Shown: one piece after another, positions 15,664-24,039 of the stretch
How the letters are laid out: the number at the start of each line of letters is the position of its first letter
How positions within the stretch are numbered: the first letter of the stretch is position 1
Source: Sphingomonadales bacterium Ga0077531
GTDB lineage: Bacteria > Pseudomonadota > Alphaproteobacteria > Sphingomonadales > Sphingomonadaceae
Length of the DNA: 38,721 nucleotides
Direction of reading: 5' to 3'
NCBI GenBank assembly: GCA_001464915.1
Contig: LNED01000027.1
Location: 1-38,721 of the forward strand
The notes under the pieces: generated by a model
Database searches by the model: none
Told to the model about the DNA's origin: nothing
What the model saw: only the letters and a program-made list of their open reading frames with translations
Made by a program: the position numbers and the translations under genes

Positions 15664-16728
15664 CTAAACTACCTCGTCCTCATCCAGCAGCACCTCTGCT
15701 GCACCTTCCGGCTCGCTCGCCAGAATGGCTTCGGTGATGCTTTCAATCCGCGCGCCGACGCGTTCGGGGTGGGGGATTTCGGCGATGTGGAAAAGCGCGT
15801 CGCCCTGATGCACCACCGGCAAGGTGGCATGGCCGATGATGATGCCATCAACCGGGCTGACGAGTTCCAGCGCATCTTCGCCGAACAGGCCGCACACCCG
15901 CGCCAGCACGTCGCCCTTCCTCACCGGATCGCCGGATTCGCGCACGGCGTGCGCCACCCCGCCGCGCGGCGCGCGCACCCACACTGATCGGTTGGCGCGC
16001 GCTGGGATGCCGACATTGGTGAGACCGTCATCCGCCTCGATCATGCCCAGATGCGCGAGCACGCGGGTCACGCCTTCGACCCCGGTTTCGACCGACAGCT
16101 TGTCAAACCGCAGCGCCTCTCCCGCTTCCATCAGCAGCATATCGACGCCGTGTTTCTGCGCCTGATCGCGCAAGCTTCCATCGCGCAAGGGGCTTTCGAT
16201 GATCACCGGCGCGCCGAATGCCATCGCCAGTTCGACCAGCCGGGTATTGCCCGCCGCAATCCGGATTTGCGGCAGGTTGTAGCGGTGGATCGCAGCCGAA
16301 TGGATGTCGATCCCCAGCGTGCAGCGCGCCACCACCTCGCGGTAGAAAACATGGGCGAGCTGCCCGGCGAGCGATCCGCCCGCGCTTCCCGGAAAGCTGC
16401 GGTTCAAATCGCGCCGGTCGGGCAGGTAACGCGAATGGTTGATGAAGCCGAAGATATTGGCGACCGGCACCAACAGCACCGTGCCGCTCATTACCTGCGG
16501 ATCGAGCGCCTGTGCCAACCGCTGGATCACAGCTGTGCCGACGATCTCGTCCCCGTGGATTGCCGCGCTGACAAACACCGCCGGGCCGGCCTTTGCCCCG
16601 TGCAGCACCCGCACACCCAGCGCCGATGCGGTGCCGGTCGCCAAGGTGGTGATCGGGAAGGCGATATCCTTGCTGGTGCCCGGCGCGATGTCTTCGCCTG
16701 CGATGATAAACGGTTGGCTTTCATCCAT
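15664..16728 (-). CDS. Succinylglutamate desuccinylase/aspartoacylase family metallohydrolase
   Basis: With ATG at 16728 (MDESQPFIIAGED) the protein has 354 residues. It has the M14-type zinc carboxypeptidase fold of the AstE/ASPA family: SAAIHGDEIVG supplies His and Glu zinc ligands, RYLPDRRDLNRSFPG the substrate Arg/Asn region, and LGIDIHSAAIHR the third ligand His. The C-terminal part (about residues 255-330) contains a biotinyl-lipoyl-like beta domain with RESGDPVRKGDVLARV. The substrate, probably an N-acyl amino acid or related amide, is unknown. A longer frame to 16848 overlaps the smpB start and is not favoured. It is divergent from smpB. Confidence 0.86.
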   Translation of the reverse strand: MDESQPFIIAGEDIAPGTSKDIAFPITTLATGTASALGVRVLHGAKAGPAVFVSAAIHGDEIVGTAVIQRLAQALDPQVMSGTVLLVPVANIFGFINHSRYLPDRRDLNRSFPGSAGGSLAGQLAHVFYREVVARCTLGIDIHSAAIHRYNLPQIRIAAGNTRLVELAMAFGAPVIIESPLRDGSLRDQAQKHGVDMLLMEAGEALRFDKLSVETGVEGVTRVLAHLGMIEADDGLTNVGIPARANRSVWVRAPRGGVAHAVRESGDPVRKGDVLARVCGLFGEDALELVSPVDGIIIGHATLPVVHQGDALFHIAEIPHPERVGARIESITEAILASEPEGAAEVLLDEDEVV

Positions 16729-16841
16729 GCGCCTGCGTCGTCCCCCCGTGCTGCGCGTTTCGCCTGTGAACCTAACCCGCAAGCCGCCAAAGCGCAAAGC
16801 CCCTCGCTTTTTAGACGCAGCATCCCTACATCGCGCCTCCC

Positions 16842-17324
16842 ATGGCACGTCCCAAACCCGTTACCTTCGACAAGCTCAAGATCGTCGCTGAAAACCGCCG
16901 TGCGCGGTTCGATTACTATATCGAGGATACCTTCGAGGCCGGACTCGCCCTGCAAGGCACCGAGGTAAAGGCGCTGCGTGCGGGCGAGGCAAGCATTGCC
17001 GAAAGCTATGCCGAGGTGAAGAACGGGCAGGTGTGGCTGATCAACGCCAACATTCCCGAATACAGCCACGGCAACCGCCTGAACCACGAACCACGCCGTC
17101 CGCGCAAATTGCTGCTGCACGAACGCGAGATCGAAAAGTTTGTGGGCGCGGTGGAACGCAAGGGTATGACGCTGGTGCCGCTGATGGTTTATTTCAACAG
17201 CACCGGGCGGGCCAAGGTCGAACTCGCGCTCGCCAAGGGCAAGCAGAACCATGACAAGCGCGCCACCACCAAGGAACGCGACTGGAAACGTGATAAGGCG
17301 CGGCTGATGCGAGACCGCGGGTAA
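16842..17324 (+). CDS. smpB: SsrA-binding protein SmpB
   Basis: The 160-residue protein binds tmRNA and brings it to stalled ribosomes for trans-translation. Family segments are clear: [20 protein letters not shown] at the start of the beta-barrel, [37 protein letters not shown] and [12 protein letters not shown], then the basic C-terminal tail [17 protein letters not shown] that mimics the tRNA anticodon arm inside the ribosome. Length is normal. The stop lies within a small hairpin (CGGGTAA at 17318-17324 with TTACCCG at 17334-17340), which may mark the 3' end. No tmRNA gene was seen next to it. Identification is secure. Confidence 0.96.
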   Translation: MARPKPVTFDKLKIVAENRRARFDYYIEDTFEAGLALQGTEVKALRAGEASIAESYAEVKNGQVWLINANIPEYSHGNRLNHEPRRPRKLLLHEREIEKFVGAVERKGMTLVPLMVYFNSTGRAKVELALAKGKQNHDKRATTKERDWKRDKARLMRDRG

Positions 17325-17462
17325 TTTTTGCGCTTACCCGATGATTCACACACTGGTCAGAATGGCTGTGCTACCCATATGGTCAACCATGTTGCTCCGC
17401 GCCGATCTTGCCAACCTATCTGAAATTGCCGCTGCATCGCCGTGTCGCGATGGGGTGTGCGT

Positions 17463-18074
17463 GTGAGCAAGCCGCAGCCCGATCAAAAGACGATTTCATT
17501 CCGTTCCAAGACTTGGGCGATGGATGTGATCCGCAAGAACACACCCACCCGCGAAGATATGGCGCAGAACAAATATCTCGCCCCGATTGCACACCGGTTC
17601 CTGTCGCCTGAGCTGTGGCGGTTCACCCGCCGCTCGGTGCCGCGCGGGGTCGCGTTGGGCCTGTTTGCGGCGTTCATTATCCCAATCGGGCAGATTTTCC
17701 TGTCGGCCTTCCTCGCGCTGCCGATGCGCGCCAATGTGCCGCTGGCGGCGCTGATCACCTTTGTCACCAATCCTTTCACCCTGCCGTTCTGGCTAGTGAT
17801 CGCCAATCGGATCGGCGATTTTGCCTTGCGGATCGATGCGGCCGCGCCGGCCATCGCCACTGCCAAAGCCAACAGCGGCGCCTGGGCATTCATGACTGAT
17901 CTCTATCAGGTCGCGGGCGCCACCGTCGTTGGCTATCTGGTGCTTTCACTGGTGGCCCCGCTGATTGGCTGGGTGATCTCCGGCTGGGTGTGGCGCGCTG
18001 TAGTGTCGCGTAGACGCGCCAAACGGTTGAAGATGATGGAAGCGCGGCTCGACCAGCGGCTCGGCGCGCAGTAG
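17463..18074 (+). CDS. DUF2062 family membrane protein
   Basis: I choose the GTG at 17463 (VSKPQPDQKT, 203 residues), which matches the kind of N-terminus seen in relatives; GTG at 17442 in the same frame is the alternative. A basic cytoplasmic N-terminus (residues 1-55) leads to RRSVPRGVALGLFAAFIIPI and LPLAALITFVTNPFTLPFWLV-like helices, typical of DUF2062, with two to four membrane segments including a last pair near GYLVLSLVAPLIGWVISG. The basic C-terminal tail (RRRAKRLKMMEARLDQR) would be cytoplasmic. Function is unknown; DUF2062 proteins occur near envelope biogenesis genes. It lies 68 bases upstream of cckA on the same strand. Confidence 0.85.
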   Translation: MSKPQPDQKTISFRSKTWAMDVIRKNTPTREDMAQNKYLAPIAHRFLSPELWRFTRRSVPRGVALGLFAAFIIPIGQIFLSAFLALPMRANVPLAALITFVTNPFTLPFWLVIANRIGDFALRIDAAAPAIATAKANSGAWAFMTDLYQVAGATVVGYLVLSLVAPLIGWVISGWVWRAVVSRRRAKRLKMMEARLDQRLGAQ

Positions 18075-18142
18075 GACAAGCGCGGGCTGGCCGGGCGCAA
18101 GGGCGTTCGGGCTGGCAGAACCTGTTACAGGAGCGCGCACTT

Positions 18143-20662
18143 TTGTCCCGGCCGATTGGCACCCCATTCAAACGCGCCAGCGCGGTGCTGGCCGAACCCG
18201 AGGCTGCCACCGAAAGCGAAGCGCCGCCAACGTCGCTGCTGCTTGGGCTCGGCGGCGGATTGCTGGTCAGTGCAGCAGTGCTGTTTATCGCCACCCAAAG
18301 CTGGCTGGTGGCGCTGGCGTTTGTGCTGGGGTCAAGCGTGCTGCTGGGCGGGGTTTTGCTGCTCGATCAAGTGCGCGCTGCGCCTGCGCCCGACAGCCTA
18401 GCCGCACCTGATTGGAGCGTCACCGTCGCCGCGATTGAGCGCAAGGGCGAAGCGATAGCGATCACCGACCGCGCCAACCGCATGGTCTGCGCCAACAGCC
18501 TGTTCCTCGAACATTTCGGCGTCAGCGCCGCGCCGCCAGCTCTGCCGTTTGAACGGCCCGCGCTGGAGGCGGTGACTCTGCTGGCGCGCAATGCCTGGCG
18601 CGATGGATCAGCCGCGCTCGACAAGGTTGAGGGGCCGGATGAAACCGAATGGCAGATTTCCGCGCAGCGTGCTGGGCGGGGTGAGGATCACCTGATCTGG
18701 CGGCTGCGTCCGATTGTGCGGGCGAGCGGCGCTGATCTGGGCGCGCTCGATCTGGCTGGGCCATTCGGCAAGATGCTCAGCCGTGCCGGGATCGAAACCG
18801 CGATCACCACGGCAGACGGCGTGATCCGCGCGGTCAGCGCAGGCTTTGCCGAACGCGCTGCGGGGGATGAACGCGCGACCATGATGGGGCAGGATTTCGT
18901 CAGTTTCCTGCGATCAGACGAGCGCGACCGGATATTCTTCGCCCGCGAAGGGCGCGGCGGCACCCCGCAGACGCTGGTCGATATTCCGCTGGTCGATCCC
19001 GAAACGCAGGCTGAACCTGCAGGCCCGGACGAAGCGACATCGCTGATGCTGCTGATCGATAGCGGCGTGGGCATCGGCAGCGGCTGGGACGGAGCATCGC
19101 AGGCAGGCGTGGCGCAGTTGGACGCGCTGTTGGCGCAATTGCCGCTGGGTCTCGCCATGACTGACCGCGACGGGCGGTTCCTGTTCGCCAATGATGCGTT
19201 CCTGCGATCGGTCGCGCGTGAGGGGCGCGGGCTACCGGCCTTCCCGACCGATCTGGTGGTGCGCGAAGACAAGGCAGCGATTTCCGATGCGGTGCGCCGT
19301 TTCGGGCGTGGGCCTGCGACCAGCGGCGATGTCGCCGTGCGACTGGTCAACAGCCCGGAAGAACCCGTGTCGCTCGGCCTCGCCGGCGTGCGCGGGCTTG
19401 GCGAAGCGGCGGTGCTGCTCAGCCTTGCCGATTCCAGCCAGGAGAATCAGTTGCGCCGTCAGGTGGCGCAGGCGACCAAGATGCAGGCGGTCGGACAACT
19501 CGCAGGCGGGGTCGCGCATGATTTCAACAATGTCCTTACCGCGATCATCGGCACCTGCGATCTGATGCTGCTGCGCCATATCCCCGGCGACAGCGACTAT
19601 GACGACATCCAGCAGATCCGCGCCAATTCCAACCGCGCCGCCGCGCTGACCCGGCAATTGCTGGCATTCTCGCGTCAGCAGACTCTGCGGCCCGAGATTA
19701 TTCAGCTGCCTGATGTGGTGAGCGAAGTCAGCCCGCTGATCAAGCGGTTGCTGGGCGAGAAGATCACCTATTATGTCCAGCATGATCGCGGCCTTGGCCC
19801 GGTGCGCGCCGACCCGCAGCAGCTGGAACAGGTGATCATGAACCTGGCGGTCAATGCCCGCGATGCGATCAATTCGCGCGGACAGGGGGTGGGGCGGATC
19901 TCGTTGTTCACCCGCACGCTGCACGCCAAACAGGTGATCCAGCTGGGTTCCGAAGTACTGCCCGCTGCCGATTATACTGTGCTGATCGTGCAGGATACCG
20001 GCGGTGGCATCCCTCAGCATGTGCTGCCAAAGCTGTTTGAACCGTTCTTCACCACCAAGGAACAGGGCAAGGGCACCGGGCTGGGCCTGTCGACCGCCTA
20101 CGGGATCGTCAAGCAATCGGGCGGGTTCATCTTTGCCGACAATATCGCTGACAAAGCGGGGCGGGTCACGGGGGCGCGTTTCACCGTCTATTTCCCCGTC
20201 CATCGCGGCGAAATGCCCAAAAAGCGCGAAGCCGCGCCGCTGGTGTCATCCGACTGGTCGGCGGGCGGCAAGCTGCTGCTGGTTGAGGATGAGGATATGG
20301 TGCGGATCGTCGCCGAACGGGCGCTGGTGCGCGCCGGATACGAAGTGACGGCCTGCGCTAACGGCGAAGAAGGCCTTGCCGCGATTATCGAGGGCACGAC
20401 CAAATTCGATATCGTCGTCAGCGATGTGGTCATGCCCGGCATGGATGGCCCGGCGATGGTGCGCGCAATCCGCGCCAAGCTGCCGCAGATGCCGGTGCTG
20501 TTCATGTCAGGCTATGCCGAAGAACAGCTGCGCCGCGACATTGATATTCCCGACATGCACTTCATCCCCAAGCCGTTCAGCGTCGCCGCGATTGGCGACA
20601 AGGTGGGCGCGGTGCTCGCACAGGCGCGGGCTGAACAGAACGCTGGCGCGGGGGCCGCCTAG
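18143..20662 (+). CDS. cckA: Hybrid sensor histidine kinase CckA
   Basis: This 839-residue inner-membrane kinase starts at a TTG at 18143, 9 bases after AGGAG. Two membrane helices lie at about residues 31-50 and 54-75, followed by PAS-like regions to about residue 440. The kinase core has LAGGVAHDFNNVLTAIIG with phospho-acceptor His459, the N box VIMNLAVNARDAI, the G1 box DTGGGIP, the F box KLFEPFFTTKEQGKG and GTGLGLSTAYG. A C-terminal receiver domain (from about residue 703) has VSDVVMPGMDG with phospho-acceptor Asp761. This architecture and the H-box wording are those of CckA, which through ChpT phosphorylates CtrA and CpdR and so controls cell cycle and motility in alphaproteobacteria. 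cpdR lies 12 kb away at 33187; chpT and ctrA are not in the window. Confidence 0.92.
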   Translation: MSRPIGTPFKRASAVLAEPEAATESEAPPTSLLLGLGGGLLVSAAVLFIATQSWLVALAFVLGSSVLLGGVLLLDQVRAAPAPDSLAAPDWSVTVAAIERKGEAIAITDRANRMVCANSLFLEHFGVSAAPPALPFERPALEAVTLLARNAWRDGSAALDKVEGPDETEWQISAQRAGRGEDHLIWRLRPIVRASGADLGALDLAGPFGKMLSRAGIETAITTADGVIRAVSAGFAERAAGDERATMMGQDFVSFLRSDERDRIFFAREGRGGTPQTLVDIPLVDPETQAEPAGPDEATSLMLLIDSGVGIGSGWDGASQAGVAQLDALLAQLPLGLAMTDRDGRFLFANDAFLRSVAREGRGLPAFPTDLVVREDKAAISDAVRRFGRGPATSGDVAVRLVNSPEEPVSLGLAGVRGLGEAAVLLSLADSSQENQLRRQVAQATKMQAVGQLAGGVAHDFNNVLTAIIGTCDLMLLRHIPGDSDYDDIQQIRANSNRAAALTRQLLAFSRQQTLRPEIIQLPDVVSEVSPLIKRLLGEKITYYVQHDRGLGPVRADPQQLEQVIMNLAVNARDAINSRGQGVGRISLFTRTLHAKQVIQLGSEVLPAADYTVLIVQDTGGGIPQHVLPKLFEPFFTTKEQGKGTGLGLSTAYGIVKQSGGFIFADNIADKAGRVTGARFTVYFPVHRGEMPKKREAAPLVSSDWSAGGKLLLVEDEDMVRIVAERALVRAGYEVTACANGEEGLAAIIEGTTKFDIVVSDVVMPGMDGPAMVRAIRAKLPQMPVLFMSGYAEEQLRRDIDIPDMHFIPKPFSVAAIGDKVGAVLAQARAEQNAGAGAA

Positions 20663-20755
20663 GGCTGATTTTTGAGGGGGCAGGCCCGCGCATTCACCTT
20701 GGATACAGCGGATAAGTCGATCATAAGCACCTGACCAATCGGGAGGGGCTGGGAT

Positions 20756-22264
20756 ATGACGACATCGGGATGGTTGACCGCGCGCAAGGCTGCGGCACTG
20801 GCAGGGGCGGCGCTGATCGCAAGCGCGGTGACAGCGCAGGCGCAGTCTGTTCCCGATCCCGACGAGAGCGCACAGGGCGACGTTGCGCTCACCATCTACA
20901 ACAACGGCCTCGGCCTGGTGCAGGATGTTCGCCAGCTTGCCATCGCGCAGGGGCGCAGCCGGGTCGAATTCCCCGATGTTTCGGCCCAGATCCAGCCTCA
21001 AACGCTTAGCTTTGCCGCCGCTGATACCGCCATCATCGAACAGAACTTCGACTACGACCTTCTCACGCCGACCAAGCTGATGGAAAAAGCCATCGGCCAG
21101 ACGGTGACGCTGCTGCGCACCAACCCCGCCACCGGTGTCGAGACGCGCGAACGCGCCAAGGTGCTCTCCACCGCAGGCGGCGTGGTGCTCCAGATCGGTG
21201 ACCGGATCGAGGTGCTGCGCGATGACGACTTGCCCGTGCGCGTCATCTTCGACCGGGTGCCGCCCAACCTGCGCGCGCGCCCGACGCTTTCGGTCAATCT
21301 CGACAGCACCCGTGCGGGCACGCGGCCTGTGGCGCTGCGCTATCTCACCAACGGGCTCGGCTGGAGCGCGGATTACGTAGCGCTGTATAATGAGGCTACC
21401 GACACCATAGACATGCAGGGCTGGGTGACGCTGACCAACAACACCGGCACCACCTTTCGCGCCGCCGATACCGTGCTGGTCGCAGGCAATCCCAGCGGAT
21501 CGCGCGGGGGCGGGTTCGGCAACCGAGGCCTGACCCGCGCGGGTACTGAAACTGCCGCGCGCGAACGGCTCGGCGATTTCTACCTCTACCCAATCACCGC
21601 GCGCACCACGGTTGCCAATGCGCAGACCAAGCAGGTGAGCTTCCTCGACGTGCAATCCGTGCCCGCGCGCAAGGTCTATGCGATTGCCGCCGGGTGGGAG
21701 CAGAATGACGAGGAGCCTAACAACGTCACCAGCAGCCTCGCTTTCTCCACCTCGCGCGATCAGGGGTTGGGCGATGCGTTGCCTGCCGGGACGGTGCGCT
21801 TCTATCAGCGTGACAGCCAGGGCACCCCGCAATTCATCGGCGAAAACGCCATCGGCCACACCCCGATGGGCAGCGAATTGTCGCTCGCCACCGGCGAAGC
21901 ATTCGACATCACGGTGCAGACCGAGGTCGAAAAGCGCGAAACCATCACCGGCGCCGAATGGGAAAAAAGCGCGCGCTACCGCGTGATCAAGGATGGCGTG
22001 GTCACCGAACAGGTCGAGGTCGAACGGCCCAAGACCTTCTACCGCACCACCATGCGTTACAAGATCACCAACGCCAAAGACGAGCCGGTGAACGTCGAAA
22101 TCACTCAATCTGGCCTCAACCGCAACTGGTGGTCGAACGATTACCGCATCGTCAGCGAAGACATCACTGGCGAACAGCTGAACGCCGACCGCCGGAAATA
22201 TGTGGTGCCGGTGCCCGCCAATGGCGAGCGGGTGGTCCGCGTAACCTTCGAAACCCGTTACTAA
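20756..22264 (+). CDS. Secreted DUF4139 domain protein 1
   Basis: The 502-residue protein starts MTTSGWLTARKAAALAGAAL with a signal peptide ending at AQAQ; GGGAGGGG precedes the ATG. DUF4139 proteins have an N-terminal beta domain (ALTIYNNGLGLVQDVRQL, SRVEFPDVSAQIQPQTL) and a C-terminal domain beginning near LRYLTNGLGWSADYVALY and WVTLTNNTGTTF, ending with NVEITQSGLNRNW and RVVRVTFETRY. Most of the chain is predicted beta-strand, and the product is probably periplasmic or on the outer membrane. Function is unknown. It is immediately followed, 10 bases on, by a second related gene in the same direction, suggesting co-transcription. The upstream 93 bases probably hold the promoter. Confidence 0.87.
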   Translation: MTTSGWLTARKAAALAGAALIASAVTAQAQSVPDPDESAQGDVALTIYNNGLGLVQDVRQLAIAQGRSRVEFPDVSAQIQPQTLSFAAADTAIIEQNFDYDLLTPTKLMEKAIGQTVTLLRTNPATGVETRERAKVLSTAGGVVLQIGDRIEVLRDDDLPVRVIFDRVPPNLRARPTLSVNLDSTRAGTRPVALRYLTNGLGWSADYVALYNEATDTIDMQGWVTLTNNTGTTFRAADTVLVAGNPSGSRGGGFGNRGLTRAGTETAARERLGDFYLYPITARTTVANAQTKQVSFLDVQSVPARKVYAIAAGWEQNDEEPNNVTSSLAFSTSRDQGLGDALPAGTVRFYQRDSQGTPQFIGENAIGHTPMGSELSLATGEAFDITVQTEVEKRETITGAEWEKSARYRVIKDGVVTEQVEVERPKTFYRTTMRYKITNAKDEPVNVEITQSGLNRNWWSNDYRIVSEDITGEQLNADRRKYVVPVPANGERVVRVTFETRY

Positions 22265-22274
22265 GGCGCGGGTA

Positions 22275-23915
22275 GTGCGGCGGGCCGCCACCTGCATCGT
22301 TGGTCTGGCGGTGGTCATCACCGCGCCGCTTGCCGCGCGTGAGGTGGTTGATGCCTCACCGCCCACCGACCTTTCGGTCACGATCTACCGCAACCCAGAC
22401 CGCGATCCTGACGAACCGCTCGACCGCGACTATCCCCAAGGCTTCGCGCTGATCAGCGAAACCCGCCGCGTGACCTTGTCTGAGGGCGAATCGACCATCC
22501 GTTTCGAAGGCGTGGCCGAGGGCATGGTGGGTGTTTCGGCCATCGTCACCGGCCTGCCCGGCGGCACGATTGAGAAGAACCGCAACGCCGAACTTCTCTC
22601 CCCCGCCGCGCTCGTCAATGGCGCGCTGGGCAACCGGGTGACGATCACCCGCACCAACCCCGCCACCGGTGCGGCGGTCAGCGAACAGGCGGTGGTGCGC
22701 ACGCGGGCGGACGGCGGGCTGGTGCTGCAATCTTCCGCCGGGTTTGAGGCTGTGCGCTGTGCTGGCCTGCCCGAAACGCTGACCTTTGATCGCGTGCCCA
22801 AGGGGCTGTCTGCCGCGCCGGTCTATTCGGTCGATACCCGCTCGCCCAAGAGTGGCAGCTATGAAGTGACGCTCACCTACCTTTCATGGGGGTTTGATTG
22901 GCAGGCCAATTATGTCGCCACCGTGGGCCGCAAGAATGCGGGGAAGGGTGAGGAATTCGACCTGCAATTGCTCAGCTGGCTGACACTGCTCAACGACAAC
23001 GGCCAAAGTTTCGATGCGGCAAAGCTCCAGATCATCGCGGGCACGCTGAACGTCGACAGCGATTACGAAGGCCTCGCCGATCCGCCGACAGCTGAGCCGC
23101 TGCGGCTGGAGTGCTATCCGCTGGGGAGCACGTCGGATGGATCACCGGCACCTGATTACCGCCCGCGGCCCGTTTTCGCGCCGCCGCCGTCGCCAATGGG
23201 GATGATGGACGCTGACGTGATCGTCGTCACCGCCGCGCGCCGCGAGGAAAAGCTATTCGAAGCGCCCGCCGCCGTGGTCACCGCCGAGGAGGAGAATCTC
23301 GGCGATCTCAAACTGTTCCGCGTGCCCGACCGGGTCGATGTATCGGCCAAGGGCATGAAGCAGGTCGCCTTCCTCAACAAGGACGCGGTCAAGGCGCGGT
23401 ATCTCTATGTGGCCGATTGCGATCCCGATGACTGGATCGGCGATGGGGACGATCCGAAAGCCGCCAGCATGCTGCTCGTAACCAAGAACGATGCGGACAA
23501 AGGCCTCGGCATCGCGCTGCCGCAAGGCGCGATGACGCTGTACGAGCCGACGTCTGAATCGACTGGGCGCGGGCCGCAGCTCGCTGCAACCACCACCTTG
23601 CGCGACTTTGCGCGCGGGCAGGATGTCGAGCTGGAAATCGGAGAGAGTGCGCAGGTCTTCGCCCACTGCGCCAACAGCAGCGACGAATCCGAAGATGGCT
23701 CGCGCCGCTGGAAAAAGATGCGGGCGACGCTCACCAACGCCAACCCGCAGCCGGTGACGTTGCGGCTGAGACTGGGCTGGTCGAGCGAATATGAAGTCCG
23801 CTTCCCGCGCGAAAAGGTGGTCGTCAAGAACGGTTATCAGACGGTTGAAGTGACCATCCCGGCCAACCAGACCCGCAACTTTGACTGGAAACTGCGCGAC
23901 GCCGAGGCGGAATGA
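22275..23915 (+). CDS. Secreted DUF4139 domain protein 2, with TonB-plug-like insert
   Basis: The GTG start at 22275 gives 546 residues and a short signal sequence (AATCIVGLAVVITAPLAARE). It is a diverged paralogue of the preceding protein: TIYRNPDRDPDEPL, VTITRTNPATGAA, LTFDRVPKGLSAAP and LTYLSWGFDWQANYVATV align with it. Between the two halves, near residues 295-340, it carries a Pro-rich linker and then DADVIVVTAARREEKLF and APAAVVTAEEENLGDLKLFR. That stretch resembles the TonB-box and plug start of TonB-dependent receptors. The remainder returns to DUF4139 (GMKQVAFLNKDAVKARYLYV) and ends in NQTRNFDWKLRDAEAE. The protein is probably periplasmic or outer-membrane attached. Two paralogues side by side may interact; function is unknown. 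Confidence 0.84.
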   Translation: MRRAATCIVGLAVVITAPLAAREVVDASPPTDLSVTIYRNPDRDPDEPLDRDYPQGFALISETRRVTLSEGESTIRFEGVAEGMVGVSAIVTGLPGGTIEKNRNAELLSPAALVNGALGNRVTITRTNPATGAAVSEQAVVRTRADGGLVLQSSAGFEAVRCAGLPETLTFDRVPKGLSAAPVYSVDTRSPKSGSYEVTLTYLSWGFDWQANYVATVGRKNAGKGEEFDLQLLSWLTLLNDNGQSFDAAKLQIIAGTLNVDSDYEGLADPPTAEPLRLECYPLGSTSDGSPAPDYRPRPVFAPPPSPMGMMDADVIVVTAARREEKLFEAPAAVVTAEEENLGDLKLFRVPDRVDVSAKGMKQVAFLNKDAVKARYLYVADCDPDDWIGDGDDPKAASMLLVTKNDADKGLGIALPQGAMTLYEPTSESTGRGPQLAATTTLRDFARGQDVELEIGESAQVFAHCANSSDESEDGSRRWKKMRATLTNANPQPVTLRLRLGWSSEYEVRFPREKVVVKNGYQTVEVTIPANQTRNFDWKLRDAEAE

Positions 23916-23936
23916 AGCGTCTGTAGGATTTTTTAC

Positions 23937-23951
23937 GTTCCCTACTTGTTC
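23937..23951. promoter_or_regulatory. LexA (SOS) box of recA
   Basis: GTTC CCTACTT GTTC is an exact match to the alphaproteobacterial LexA operator GTTC-N7-GTTC. It ends 88 bases before the recA ATG and overlaps the presumed -35 element at 23946-23951, so bound LexA would block polymerase. A further inverted repeat (GTTC-N5-GAAC at 23948-23960) overlaps it. Confidence 0.9.
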
Positions 23952-23974
23952 CACAAGAACAAATGCGATACATA
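23946..23974 (+). promoter_or_regulatory. Presumed recA promoter
   Basis: TTGTTC at 23946-23951 and TACATA near 23969-23974 are spaced by 17 bases, a good sigma-70-type layout. Transcription would start close to 23981, about 60 bases before recA. The -35 element overlaps the LexA box. This is inferred from sequence only. Confidence 0.6.
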
Positions 23975-24039
23975 CTGAGCCAAGGGCTTGATTGTCGATA
24001 GTTGATGATCGGCCCTAGGCAATCAGAGGAGCGCATGCG

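Noticed and set aside
17318..17340. Terminator behind smpB
   Set aside because: The stem is only seven bases and no T-run follows; mentioned with smpB but not listed as a terminator.
20507..22381. A 624-codon minus frame opposite cckA and DUF4139 protein 1
   Set aside because: Composition is His/Arg/Gly-rich and no motif is seen; the plus-strand genes explain the region.
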